Source: Prevotella sp. UBA2809 (lineage in GTDB: Bacteria; Bacteroidota; Bacteroidia; Bacteroidales; Bacteroidaceae). From it: DNA of 38,830 nt. Location of the stretch: contig DEHD01000037.1 in the NCBI GenBank assembly GCA_002351725.1, positions 1-38,830 of the forward strand, given 5' to 3'. How positions within the stretch are numbered: position 1 is the first letter of the stretch; every line of letters begins with the position of its first letter. Under the pieces are notes generated by a model. It was not told where the DNA came from and did not search any database. It saw only the letters and a list, made by a program, of their open reading frames with translations. Shown here in pieces: positions 25,376 through 33,300 of the stretch. A program made the translations under genes and the position numbers.

Positions 25376-26005
25376 ATGAAAGTTGGAATGATAGTAGCGA
25401 TGGATAAGGAGTTGAAGCAGCTCCGTCCATTGTTCCCAGAAGATAAAGTGATCCTGCAGAAGAGTGGTATCGCCACAGTAAATGCCGCCATCCAGGCAGT
25501 AGAGATGATTCGCCAATATAAGCCCGATGTGATTATCTCGAGTGGTTGCGCTGGTGGTAATGGCGACGACATCAACCTGCAGGACGTGGTGGTAAGCTCA
25601 GAGCTCACTTACCACGATGTGTATTGTGGCTATGCCATCGACGAGAACACCATCTATGGTCAGGTGCAGGGTTTGCCAGCACGTTATAAGGCCGACCCAT
25701 ATCTGCTGGAGAAAGCCCAGCTGACAGGTGCCAAGCCAGGACTGATTGTGACAGGCGACTGGTTTGTGGATTCGAAAGACAAGATGCGCGAGATTGTAGG
25801 CCACTTCCCTGAGGCCAAGGCGGTAGATATGGAGAGCTGTGCCATCGCGCAGGTGTGCCACATCTACAAGGTGCCATTCATCTCGTTCCGCGTAATCAGC
25901 GATATCCCTCTGCGCGACACTGATGCTTCACAGTACCACAATTTCTGGGATACGGTAGCAGAGAAGTCATTCCAAACCACAAAGACTTTCATCGAAAGCC
26001 TGTAG
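25376..26005 (+). CDS. mtnN: 5'-methylthioadenosine/S-adenosylhomocysteine nucleosidase
   Basis: MtnN cleaves adenine from MTA and SAH and yields S-ribosylhomocysteine, the substrate of LuxS. The 209-residue product shows the phosphorylase fold motifs: MIVAMDKEL with Glu12, SGCAGG (57-61), AVDMESCAIAQV with the purine/ribose-binding Glu153, and RVISDI with Asp176 as the likely general acid. luxS follows after 27 bp, giving an intact two-step route from SAH to homocysteine and the AI-2 precursor DPD. Confidence 0.94.
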   Translation: MKVGMIVAMDKELKQLRPLFPEDKVILQKSGIATVNAAIQAVEMIRQYKPDVIISSGCAGGNGDDINLQDVVVSSELTYHDVYCGYAIDENTIYGQVQGLPARYKADPYLLEKAQLTGAKPGLIVTGDWFVDSKDKMREIVGHFPEAKAVDMESCAIAQVCHIYKVPFISFRVISDIPLRDTDASQYHNFWDTVAEKSFQTTKTFIESL

Positions 26006-26032
26006 GAAAATTTAAAAATTAAAAAATTAAAA
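26006..26032 (+). repeat. A/T-rich short-unit array between mtnN and luxS
   Basis: The spacer is a degenerate run of AAAATTT/AAAAATT-like units of 7-8 bp, ending at the luxS ATG. It is less regular than the other arrays but shares their position and size. Confidence 0.6.
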
Positions 26033-26527
26033 ATGGAGGTTATTCAGAGTTTTACGATTGATCATACCCACCTCAAGCCAGGCATTTATGTTTCGCGCGA
26101 GGATAAGGGTTTCACCACATTCGATTTGCGTATCACAGAGCCCAATCAGGAGCCAGCTGTTGCCCCTGCAGCCATGCATAGTTTGGAGCACCTAATGGCC
26201 ACTTGGTTCCGTAACAGCGAGGCAAAAGACGATGTGGTATATGTTGGCCCAATGGGCTGTCTCACAGGCATGTACATAATCATGACTGGCACATACACCG
26301 TTGAGGATATGCGCCGCCTGACTATCAAGTGTCTGGAATGGATTCTCACTCAGGATGAGGTGCCTGCCACTCGCCCTGAGGCTTGCGGAAACTATCTGCT
26401 GCACGACCTGCCCATGTGTAAGTGGGAAAGTGCACGCTATCTGGATCGCCTGAAGAACGATTTCCACTCAGAATACACAAAACTGCAGATTACCCTCGAG
26501 GATGGTAAGGTCTTTGCAGACGCATAA
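26033..26527 (+). CDS. luxS: S-ribosylhomocysteine lyase (AI-2 synthase)
   Basis: LuxS splits S-ribosylhomocysteine into homocysteine and DPD, the precursor of the AI-2 signal. The 164-residue product has the metal site HSLEH (His49, His53), the third ligand Cys118 in EACGNY, catalytic Glu52 and Cys76 in GPMGCLTG. The position after Cys76 is Leu, where the E. coli and B. subtilis enzymes have Arg or Gln; this may be clade-specific. Adjacent mtnN supplies the substrate. Confidence 0.95.
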   Translation: MEVIQSFTIDHTHLKPGIYVSREDKGFTTFDLRITEPNQEPAVAPAAMHSLEHLMATWFRNSEAKDDVVYVGPMGCLTGMYIIMTGTYTVEDMRRLTIKCLEWILTQDEVPATRPEACGNYLLHDLPMCKWESARYLDRLKNDFHSEYTKLQITLEDGKVFADA

Positions 26528-26546
26528 CCATCCACTATAAGGGATA

Positions 26547-27212
26547 TCAATAGATAGTCACAGTTCCACCATCGCTCTGAGCATAATCCACGAGCAGGTT
26601 CTGTATATATTCGGCATTGGCTATGACGCGCTCCTTGCAGCCGTCGTAGCCATTTATCAATACTACCAGATGAGTTGTTCCAAGGGTAATCTTTGTGCGC
26701 TCGTTGTCGCTGGTGGGAGTGCCCACACCGCCTTGTGCATCACGATATACGGGCAGTCCGGCTATGTTCAGCGAACCACGACCAATACCCTCGTAGGGCT
26801 CGCCCTCCTTACCTACTCCAAGCACCAGCTCATCGCCCACAAACTTATCGGCATCGAAACCGCCAATGCTGTAGCCATAGGCTATCGAGGCAAGGTTCAC
26901 AAGGTCAACAAGCGTGTCGATCTGATACAACTCCTTGCCCTGAAGCATGCGACGTATAAGCTGCTCGCTGGCAGGGCGATAGCGCGAGGGATCCTTACCA
27001 CATAACTTATATACCGCGCGCGTAGCTGCGATGGATGGCAGGGCTTTTACGCTCTCGAAGGTAAGCTCCCCGCGGAGGCGCTGTTCTACCTCGTGGATGG
27101 CATTCCACAGGCGGTCGTTATACGAGGTGTTCACCACCATTGCATCAACACATGCCCCAACAAACGTGGGGCACACTGATGATATCTCGTCTGAAACTCT
27201 AACCTTTATCAT
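26547..27212 (-). CDS. B3/B4 tRNA-binding domain protein
   Basis: The 221-residue product consists essentially of a B3/B4 domain, the fold used for editing in the beta subunit of phenylalanyl-tRNA synthetase. Visible motifs are VKALPSIAATRAVYKLCGKDPSRYRP, the family core, and LYQIDTLVDLVNLASIAYGYSIGGFDADK. Free-standing B3/B4 proteins are known in many bacteria and may clear misacylated tRNA or act on free amino acids, but their role is mostly untested. The ATG at 27212 overlaps the ispH stop by 4 bp (ATGA). An extension to 27311 would run into ispH coding sequence and was rejected. Confidence 0.88.
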   Translation of the reverse strand: MIKVRVSDEISSVCPTFVGACVDAMVVNTSYNDRLWNAIHEVEQRLRGELTFESVKALPSIAATRAVYKLCGKDPSRYRPASEQLIRRMLQGKELYQIDTLVDLVNLASIAYGYSIGGFDADKFVGDELVLGVGKEGEPYEGIGRGSLNIAGLPVYRDAQGGVGTPTSDNERTKITLGTTHLVVLINGYDGCKERVIANAEYIQNLLVDYAQSDGGTVTIY

Positions 27213-28087
27213 TTCTGCATGTTCTGTATGGCGTCGCGGCACTGCTCCATCAGCCAGCGTGGCGTGCTGGTGGCTCCACAGATGCCTACACTCTGGATAC
27301 CTTCGAGCCAAGCCGACTCAATCTCCTGAGGGTCCTCTACCAGGTGAGTATTAGGATTCACGCGCAGGCACTCGTTGTAGAGCACCTTTCCGTTAGAACT
27401 CTTCCTTCCGCACACAAACAGGATAAGGTCGTGCTTGGCAGCAAACTGCGATATGTTTGGCATGCGGTTGGCTACCGAACGACAGATGGTGTCGAAGCTC
27501 TTAAAGGTGGCATCAGGCGATATGTGCGTCTGGATGTAATCGATGATGCGGTTAAACTCGTCGAGCGACTTGGTGGTCTGCGAATAGAGGTAGATGTCGC
27601 GTGTAAAATCGAGTTTTGTAACCTCGTCGCTACTCTCGATGACAATGGCGTTGCTCTGTGTCTGGCCTACAAGACCAAGCACCTCTGCGTGACCTTTTTT
27701 ACCAAATATCACAATCTGCGACTCCTCCCCTTTGGGGAGGTTGGGAGAGGTTTCGTACTGCTCCTTGATACGCTTCTGAAGTTTAAGCACCACAGGACAT
27801 GTGGCATCGATAATCTCGATGTTGTTCTTGCGTGCCAACTCGTAGGTCTCAGGTGGCTCACCATGAGCACGCAACAGCACCTTGGCATCATGCAACTGCT
27901 CCATCTCCTCGTGGTTGATAGTGATAAGACCCATCTCGCGCAGGCGGTCGCACTCTCTACCGTTATGCACAATATCGCCAAGGCAATATAGTTTCTCGCC
28001 TTTGGCAAGCTCTTCTTCAGCTTTCTTGATGGCGGTGGTTACTCCGAAGCAGAATCCACTACCTTCGTCTATCTCAATTTGAATCAT
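27209..28087 (-). CDS. ispH: 4-hydroxy-3-methylbut-2-enyl diphosphate reductase
   Basis: IspH is the last enzyme of the MEP pathway and reduces HMBPP to IPP and DMAPP using a [4Fe-4S] cluster. The 292-residue product has the cluster cysteines in GFCFGV (Cys13), DATCPVV and DTICRSVANR, the substrate motif RAHGEPPETYE, and SSNGKVLYNEC. Between KEQYE and SQIVIFGKK there is an extra TSPNLPKGEE, encoded by a palindrome at 27722-27751 that looks like an in-frame insertion. The ATG at 28087 is preferred over a TTG seven codons upstream that lies in a repeat. Confidence 0.94.
   Translation of the reverse strand: MIQIEIDEGSGFCFGVTTAIKKAEEELAKGEKLYCLGDIVHNGRECDRLREMGLITINHEEMEQLHDAKVLLRAHGEPPETYELARKNNIEIIDATCPVVLKLQKRIKEQYETSPNLPKGEESQIVIFGKKGHAEVLGLVGQTQSNAIVIESSDEVTKLDFTRDIYLYSQTTKSLDEFNRIIDYIQTHISPDATFKSFDTICRSVANRMPNISQFAAKHDLILFVCGRKSSNGKVLYNECLRVNPNTHLVEDPQEIESAWLEGIQSVGICGATSTPRWLMEQCRDAIQNMQK
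27722..27751 (-). repeat. In-frame palindromic insertion in ispH
   Basis: CCTCCCC-TTT-GGGGAGG (27724-27740) forms a perfect 7-bp palindrome inside a 30-bp stretch that encodes TSPNLPKGEE on the minus strand. Composition and palindrome are unlike the flanking coding sequence. Confidence 0.75.
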
Positions 28088-28104
28088 AGTTGTATTCCTT
28101 TCTG

Positions 28105-28165
28105 GCAACGGACTACAGGACTTTAGGACTTTTTAATCAGTCGTTTTAGTCGTGTTGTCCGTTGC
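28105..28165 (+). repeat. Dispersed GCAACGGACTACAGGAC element, copy 3, as an imperfect inverted pair
   Basis: The third copy (28105-28132) fills the spacer between meaB and ispH. A second, divergent arm in the opposite direction (28138-28165, ending GTCCGTTGC) forms the last codons of meaB (LLATDNTTKTTD). The two arms make an imperfect palindrome of about 28 bp per arm around the meaB stop. Confidence 0.75.
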
Positions 28166-29257
28166 TAATAAATCAAAGTATTCATCTAATAGGTCTTGGG
28201 CGGCGACGAACGATGTCTTGTGGCCCTCGAGCACCGTCTGCTCTGCAGCAGAAAGCTGTGCCTTTATCGCTGGGTTGTTGTAGAAGTTTAGGCGCAGATG
28301 CTCGTTTATACTCTCGTACATCCAGTATTTGGCTTGTTCGTTGCGGCGATAGGCAAAATAGCCATTTGCCTTCACAAAGTCCATATACTCGTAAATCATA
28401 TCGAATATCTCCTTTACGCCCGTGCCGTAGAATCCGCTGTAGCACAGTACCTTAGGACTCCAGCCGCTCTCGGGCATGGGGAAGAAGTGCAGCGCATTGC
28501 GGAAGTTGGTGGCAGCCATATGGCAGCGGTCCACATTGTCGCCATCGCACTTGCTTATCACAATGCCATCGCTAATCTCCATGATACCGCGCTTGATGCC
28601 CTGAAGCTCATCGCCCGTGCCTGCCACCTGAATCAACAGGAAGAAGTCAACCATCGAGTGACAGGCCGTCTCACTCTGACCCACGCCCACGGTCTCTACG
28701 AAAATCTTATCGAATCCAGCAGCCTCGCACAGGATGATGGTCTCGCGCGTCTTGCGGGCCACACCACCCAGCGAGCCTGCCGACGGACTAGGACGTATGA
28801 ACGACGACGGATGCTGAGCCAGCTTCTCCATTCGGGTTTTATCGCCAAGGATTGAGCCCTTGGTGCGCTCGCTACTGGGGTCGATGGCAAGCACAGCCAG
28901 CTTGCCGCCTTTCTCCTTCAGCACGTGCATTCCAAACTCATCTATCGAGGTACTCTTACCAGCTCCTGGCACACCACTGATACCAATGCGGATAGAGTTG
29001 CCGCTATAAGGCAGACACTTGTTGATAACCTCTTGCGCCTTGGCCTGATGGTCGGGGTTGACACTCTCGATAAGTGTTACGGCCTGCGACAGTATGGTTA
29101 CATCGCCCTTGATGATACCCTCAACCATTTCGGCCACTGAGAGTTCACGACGACGGAATCGGCCTCGCTTAAGGTAGGGGTTAATGATAGAGGGCTGCTC
29201 TACCCCACTATTCACCTGCAAGCCTGCATATTCTGAGCTATTCTCGGGATGTTCCAT
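28133..29257 (-). CDS. meaB: Methylmalonyl-CoA mutase-associated GTPase
   Basis: MeaB (ArgK) is a G3E-type GTPase that protects and reloads methylmalonyl-CoA mutase with its B12 cofactor. The 374-residue product has Walker A GVPGAGKS (95-102), DPSSERTKGSILGDKTRM, ETVGVGQSE (switch region) and SKCDGDN (NKxD-like base recognition). Bacteroidales use this pathway to make propionate from succinate. The last codons are derived from a dispersed repeat, so the C-terminus may be strain-specific. The mutase genes are not in this window. Confidence 0.93.
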   Translation of the reverse strand: MEHPENSSEYAGLQVNSGVEQPSIINPYLKRGRFRRRELSVAEMVEGIIKGDVTILSQAVTLIESVNPDHQAKAQEVINKCLPYSGNSIRIGISGVPGAGKSTSIDEFGMHVLKEKGGKLAVLAIDPSSERTKGSILGDKTRMEKLAQHPSSFIRPSPSAGSLGGVARKTRETIILCEAAGFDKIFVETVGVGQSETACHSMVDFFLLIQVAGTGDELQGIKRGIMEISDGIVISKCDGDNVDRCHMAATNFRNALHFFPMPESGWSPKVLCYSGFYGTGVKEIFDMIYEYMDFVKANGYFAYRRNEQAKYWMYESINEHLRLNFYNNPAIKAQLSAAEQTVLEGHKTSFVAAQDLLDEYFDLLATDNTTKTTD

Positions 29258-29260
29258 AAT

Positions 29261-29289
29261 ATATTGAACATTGAAGATTGAACATTATT
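29261..29289 (-). repeat. Heptamer array between DUF1573 gene and meaB
   Basis: Units TTGAACA, TTGAAGA and TTGAACA (plus strand, 29264-29284) with degenerate flanks fill the spacer. The DUF1573 stop lies at its edge and the meaB ATG 4 bp after it. Confidence 0.82.
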
Positions 29290-30346
29290 TTAACTTGATG
29301 TTTACAACCACTTTGGCGTGGTCGGGATCGTTTGTAATCATCAGGATACGTGGACGAGTGCGAAGCTTCTGCAACTCTACTGCTGTACCTGTAATCTTAA
29401 GATGAGTGCTCTGGCCTGGCTGGATCTGACTCTTCGAGAGGGTCACCTTCAAACCTGCAGTAAACAGCTGGAGCGATGTAATCTTAAGTGTCGACTTACC
29501 GTCGTTTCTCAGTGTAACGGTAGCCGTCTTCTTGAGCTTTCCGCCGAAGTCGGTAAAGTCGACATCCGTCTCCGATATATTGAGCACAGGTGCCATCTCC
29601 TTGTTCGACTTCTGGAACTGTTTCATATCGGGCAGCAATACCGTAGCCACATCGATGCCATAGTCCTGACGCACCTTATCGCCTGGGTTGTGAGCCACAT
29701 AAAGCATGGTCTTGGTCAGTCCGTAATCGCGCAACTTCTCTGAGAGCAGCTTAACGGTGATAGTGGCCGTGCGCCCTGGCAGCAGAAGGTCGGGACTGGT
29801 GATGGCCTGCAGATATGGAGGCAGATGCATCAGGTTAGGATGCATGGCCTTCTTGCCGTTATTAAAGATATGTATCTCCGCCTCAGGCACATCGCCCTTG
29901 TTCACATCGTCAAACTCGATAGCATCCGTATCCAGCAGCAGGTCGCCCATGGCCACAGGATACTCGCCTGAGTAGTCGCGCATATCCTTCTTCACCACAC
30001 CCTTCATCGTCAGGTAGAAGGGTTTCTTGGTACCGTTACTCTTCACCTGACACATCTTCTGGAAGTGTCCCAGCTGGCGTGCATCGTAGGTCATACGGAT
30101 AATGAATTTCTCACCCATTCCCACCTCCTTGGGGTACTCTATCTTTGTACAACCGCAATCGGGCTTTACACTCTCGATGACCAGTCGGCGCAACCCCTTA
30201 TTACGCAGTTCGAACGTAGCAGTAACAGGCTGCTCGTAGCCCGTTGCCCCCACATCGATGGTGGTGTTCTTAACCGTTAAACGCTGCGCGTTAACAGTGA
30301 ATAGTGAACAGTGAATAGTGAATAGTATTAATAGAATTTTCTTCAT
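29285..30346 (-). CDS. DUF1573 domain secreted protein
   Basis: The 353-residue product starts with a signal peptide whose hydrophobic core (LFTIHCSLFTVNA) is encoded by a heptamer repeat. Three Ig-like beta-sandwich segments follow. The first has the DUF1573 motif VKPDCGCTKIEYP, and the last reads NISETDVDFTDFGGKLKKTA. DUF1573 proteins are common extracytoplasmic proteins of Bacteroidetes with unknown function. The gene follows the macroglobulin gene by 35 bp and precedes meaB. The ATG at 30346 was chosen over a TTG one codon upstream. Confidence 0.88.
   Translation of the reverse strand: MKKILLILFTIHCSLFTVNAQRLTVKNTTIDVGATGYEQPVTATFELRNKGLRRLVIESVKPDCGCTKIEYPKEVGMGEKFIIRMTYDARQLGHFQKMCQVKSNGTKKPFYLTMKGVVKKDMRDYSGEYPVAMGDLLLDTDAIEFDDVNKGDVPEAEIHIFNNGKKAMHPNLMHLPPYLQAITSPDLLLPGRTATITVKLLSEKLRDYGLTKTMLYVAHNPGDKVRQDYGIDVATVLLPDMKQFQKSNKEMAPVLNISETDVDFTDFGGKLKKTATVTLRNDGKSTLKITSLQLFTAGLKVTLSKSQIQPGQSTHLKITGTAVELQKLRTRPRILMITNDPDHAKVVVNIKLK
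30295..30322 (-). repeat. Heptamer array encoding the signal-peptide core of the DUF1573 protein
   Basis: Four units alternating CAGTGAA and TAGTGAA (plus strand) lie inside the coding sequence. On the minus strand they encode LFTIHCSLFTV, the hydrophobic core of the signal peptide. Confidence 0.88.
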
Positions 30347-30349
30347 CAA

Positions 30350-30384
30350 TATTATAATTTTTACATTATTACATTTTTAAATTA
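30350..30384 (-). repeat. A/T-rich short-unit array between macroglobulin and DUF1573 genes
   Basis: The 35-bp spacer is made of degenerate TAAAAATG/TAATAATG-like units on the minus strand, starting at the macroglobulin stop codon. It is of the same general kind as the 14383 array but less regular. Confidence 0.55.
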
Positions 30385-33300
30385 TTTAATTTCCAAAGTC
30401 TCCGACTTCGTCACCGCTCTGAACTCTGGCGAGTAAGCGCACTCTACTGTGGCAGTACCCGTCTCGTAGGTTCCAGCGCGGTCGATGTAATACTCAGTCT
30501 CTATAACGTGAGTGCCCTTCGACAGCATGTCGTAGAAGTAGCATGTGGTATTGTCGCGAGGAGTGATATAACCTCCACGATGATATCCACTAAGCTGCTT
30601 AACAGGCTCCATACAAGCCGCACGCTTATCAACCACCTGAACAAAGTCGTAGTCTCTATCAGCAGTGATGGTGATACGGACGGTTAGGCGCTGGCCGGGT
30701 GTTAGGTGTTGGGTGATGGGTGTTAGCTTATTACCATCTTTTACAAGCAATTCGCGCTTGATGGTCAGCCCTGAGCCTTGGTCGGCGATGTTCTTTGTTG
30801 CCTGGAAGAACTGAGCATAAACGGCTCCCCACGATGTGCCATCGCTGGTCTTGCGGATGGTGAGGCGCTTACCCTTTGGCAGCTCTGTCTTCACGTATCC
30901 GATAGCGGCACTTGCCTTGGGCACGGCTACTGTCTTAACATCCAGATTGATGGCAGGCATCTTCTGGTTTTGAACCAAGCGGAACTCCTGACCCTTCAGG
31001 AATGCATACACCGCATTCACGCTGTTTATAGGAGTATCCCACGCCTGAGTGCGCTTCTGCTGCAACAGCCAGCGCTGCATCTCGTCGATGGTCTGGAAGT
31101 CGTTTGGTGTAATCATCTGCAGAGCCTCTATGGCGATGCTCTGAGTTGGAATCTTATAGTCGAACCAAGAGTAACCAGCACGTGGAGTGTCATAATAGCG
31201 ACCCATATCCTCGCGGAACACAGTGTACTCCTTCAACGACTGGGCGTACTCCTGAGCGCGCTGGGCGTCAATCTTCGAGAAGATTACTGCCGAGAGGGCC
31301 TTGTCGTAGATGCTCTGGTTCTTGATATCCTTCTTCAACAACTCTATCAGGTAGCTGTTGGCTGCCATCACATCAGCAGGCAGTGCCCTACCATCGAGCA
31401 TTACAAGATACAGCCACTGCAGAGCCTTATAGCTTGGGAATCTCACTGCCTCGCCCTTCTTCTCGGCCTTCTTTAGCTCCTTCACAAGGTCAACCACCTC
31501 GCTACCCATAAAGCTGAATGCGCTGTTAAGCATAACCTTGGTGTCGGCCTGATTGGTGGTAAGAGCGTTCAGGCGCACCAGCATCTCGCTCACGGCTACG
31601 GTCATATAGAACGAGCCTGGCATACCAGGATACCACGTCCAAGCGCCATCGCTCAACTGCAATTTCTGCAACTTCTCTAAGCACTTATCCAGACGGTTGT
31701 TCATCAGGTTCTCGTCAAAGAAGTCAGCCAATCGGTGCTTCTGCTCTGTCTCATTATCAGCATCCATCACCCAAGGAGTCTCAGAAAGAACAAGCTCCTT
31801 CAGCTCCTGATTCTTCTCCAGCTGCGATGTCAACGATGCATCGTTTTTCTCCTGCATCCACTGCTCAAATACGGGCTTTATCTGTGGATTCTGGTCGATG
31901 ATGTATTTACCTATTCCGTTGGCGTAGTACGATGCAGCCAGCGAGATGGCGTTATCCTCGTTAGGCGAGCCCACTGAAGGCAGAGCCTGAACCATCAGCC
32001 ATACAGGATTATTGGTATACTCCAGAGTGAGTTTAGCATTCTTGGCATCAGCAGGCACTAACTTTGTCAGGTCGATAGCCTCAGTGCCAGGCTTATGCTG
32101 GGTGATAGGCAGTGCGATAGTAACACGCTCGCTTGCTGGCAGAACAGGCAGATAGTGCTGCTCGCCATCAGAATAGCCGTTTCCGGCTATGCTCATTTTG
32201 GCAATGAGCATATCAGGTGTTGGGTGTTGGGTGATGGGTGTTAGCGTGAATGTTACGGCTGTGGTTTCGCCAGCCTTCAGCGATACCTTCTGAGTCTTCT
32301 CGTATACCACTGCGTTTGTCTCTGCGTTTATCAGCTTCAGGGTTGCCTTACCCTGAACGTTCTTTTCGCCTGTATTAAATATTCGTCCAGAGATTGTGGC
32401 CTTGTCGCCTTCGCGCACAAAGCGAGGAACATTAGGCTGTATCATTACATCCTTCTTGGCCACTGCCTCGGCCTCGATATTTCCATAATAAAGTTCGCGG
32501 GTGTGGGCAAAGCCAAGCAACTGCCATGTGGTAAGACTCTCAGGCAGCGTGAACTTAATGGCCACACGTCCGTTCATATCCGTAGTAAGCTGTGTATAGA
32601 AGAATGCCGTCTCGTTCAGGTTCTCACGCACCTGCACATCCTCTGTTTGATTTTCATCTGAATCAGCACTACCAACGCTCGAAGTCTCGACAGCCTCCTT
32701 GGCTTCTTCCATATCATATTTAACTACAGGAGCAGCAAACTCCACCGCATTTTTAGCCATCGCAGGAGCAGCCTCCATCATCACCATTCCGTCCTCTATG
32801 TCGCGGGCACGTGCACCAAGCTTCATATTAGATGCTCGATAGCCTAATGTGCGGAAGTATTGTGGATAAACACTATGGTCGAAATGACTGAAGTTTATTG
32901 CATCGTAGTCGAGCGATTTCCACGAGCGAGTGCATAAGCGCGAGTAGCCGTAAACACCTGCTGACTGCCAACGGGTGCTTGGCAGCGGTATCCACAGGTA
33001 AGGCGAGAAGCTCCATCTGTGCTTAATCAGCTGATCAAGACTCTGGTCGTAGAGTGTAGCCATCAGGTTGGCATCCACAGGCTTGCCCTCGGCATCCTTT
33101 ATGGTAAGAGTCCACTCCTCCTTCTGGCCGGGAGTCAAGCGGTCGCGGAATGTAGCCCACTCCAACTTAAGTTTCTTGTCAGGCATTGGGCGCTGAATCT
33201 GGGCTATATGCGTGTAGCACTTGCCGTTCTTCACCCATGCATAGGTCAGCAGCAGACCGTTTTCGTATTCATCTTTATAGGTAAACTTGCGGTTTATCAG

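Noticed and set aside
27213..27311. N-terminal extension of the B3/B4 protein
   Set aside because: It reads through ispH coding sequence in another frame; the ATG at 27212 gives the usual family start and an ATGA overlap.
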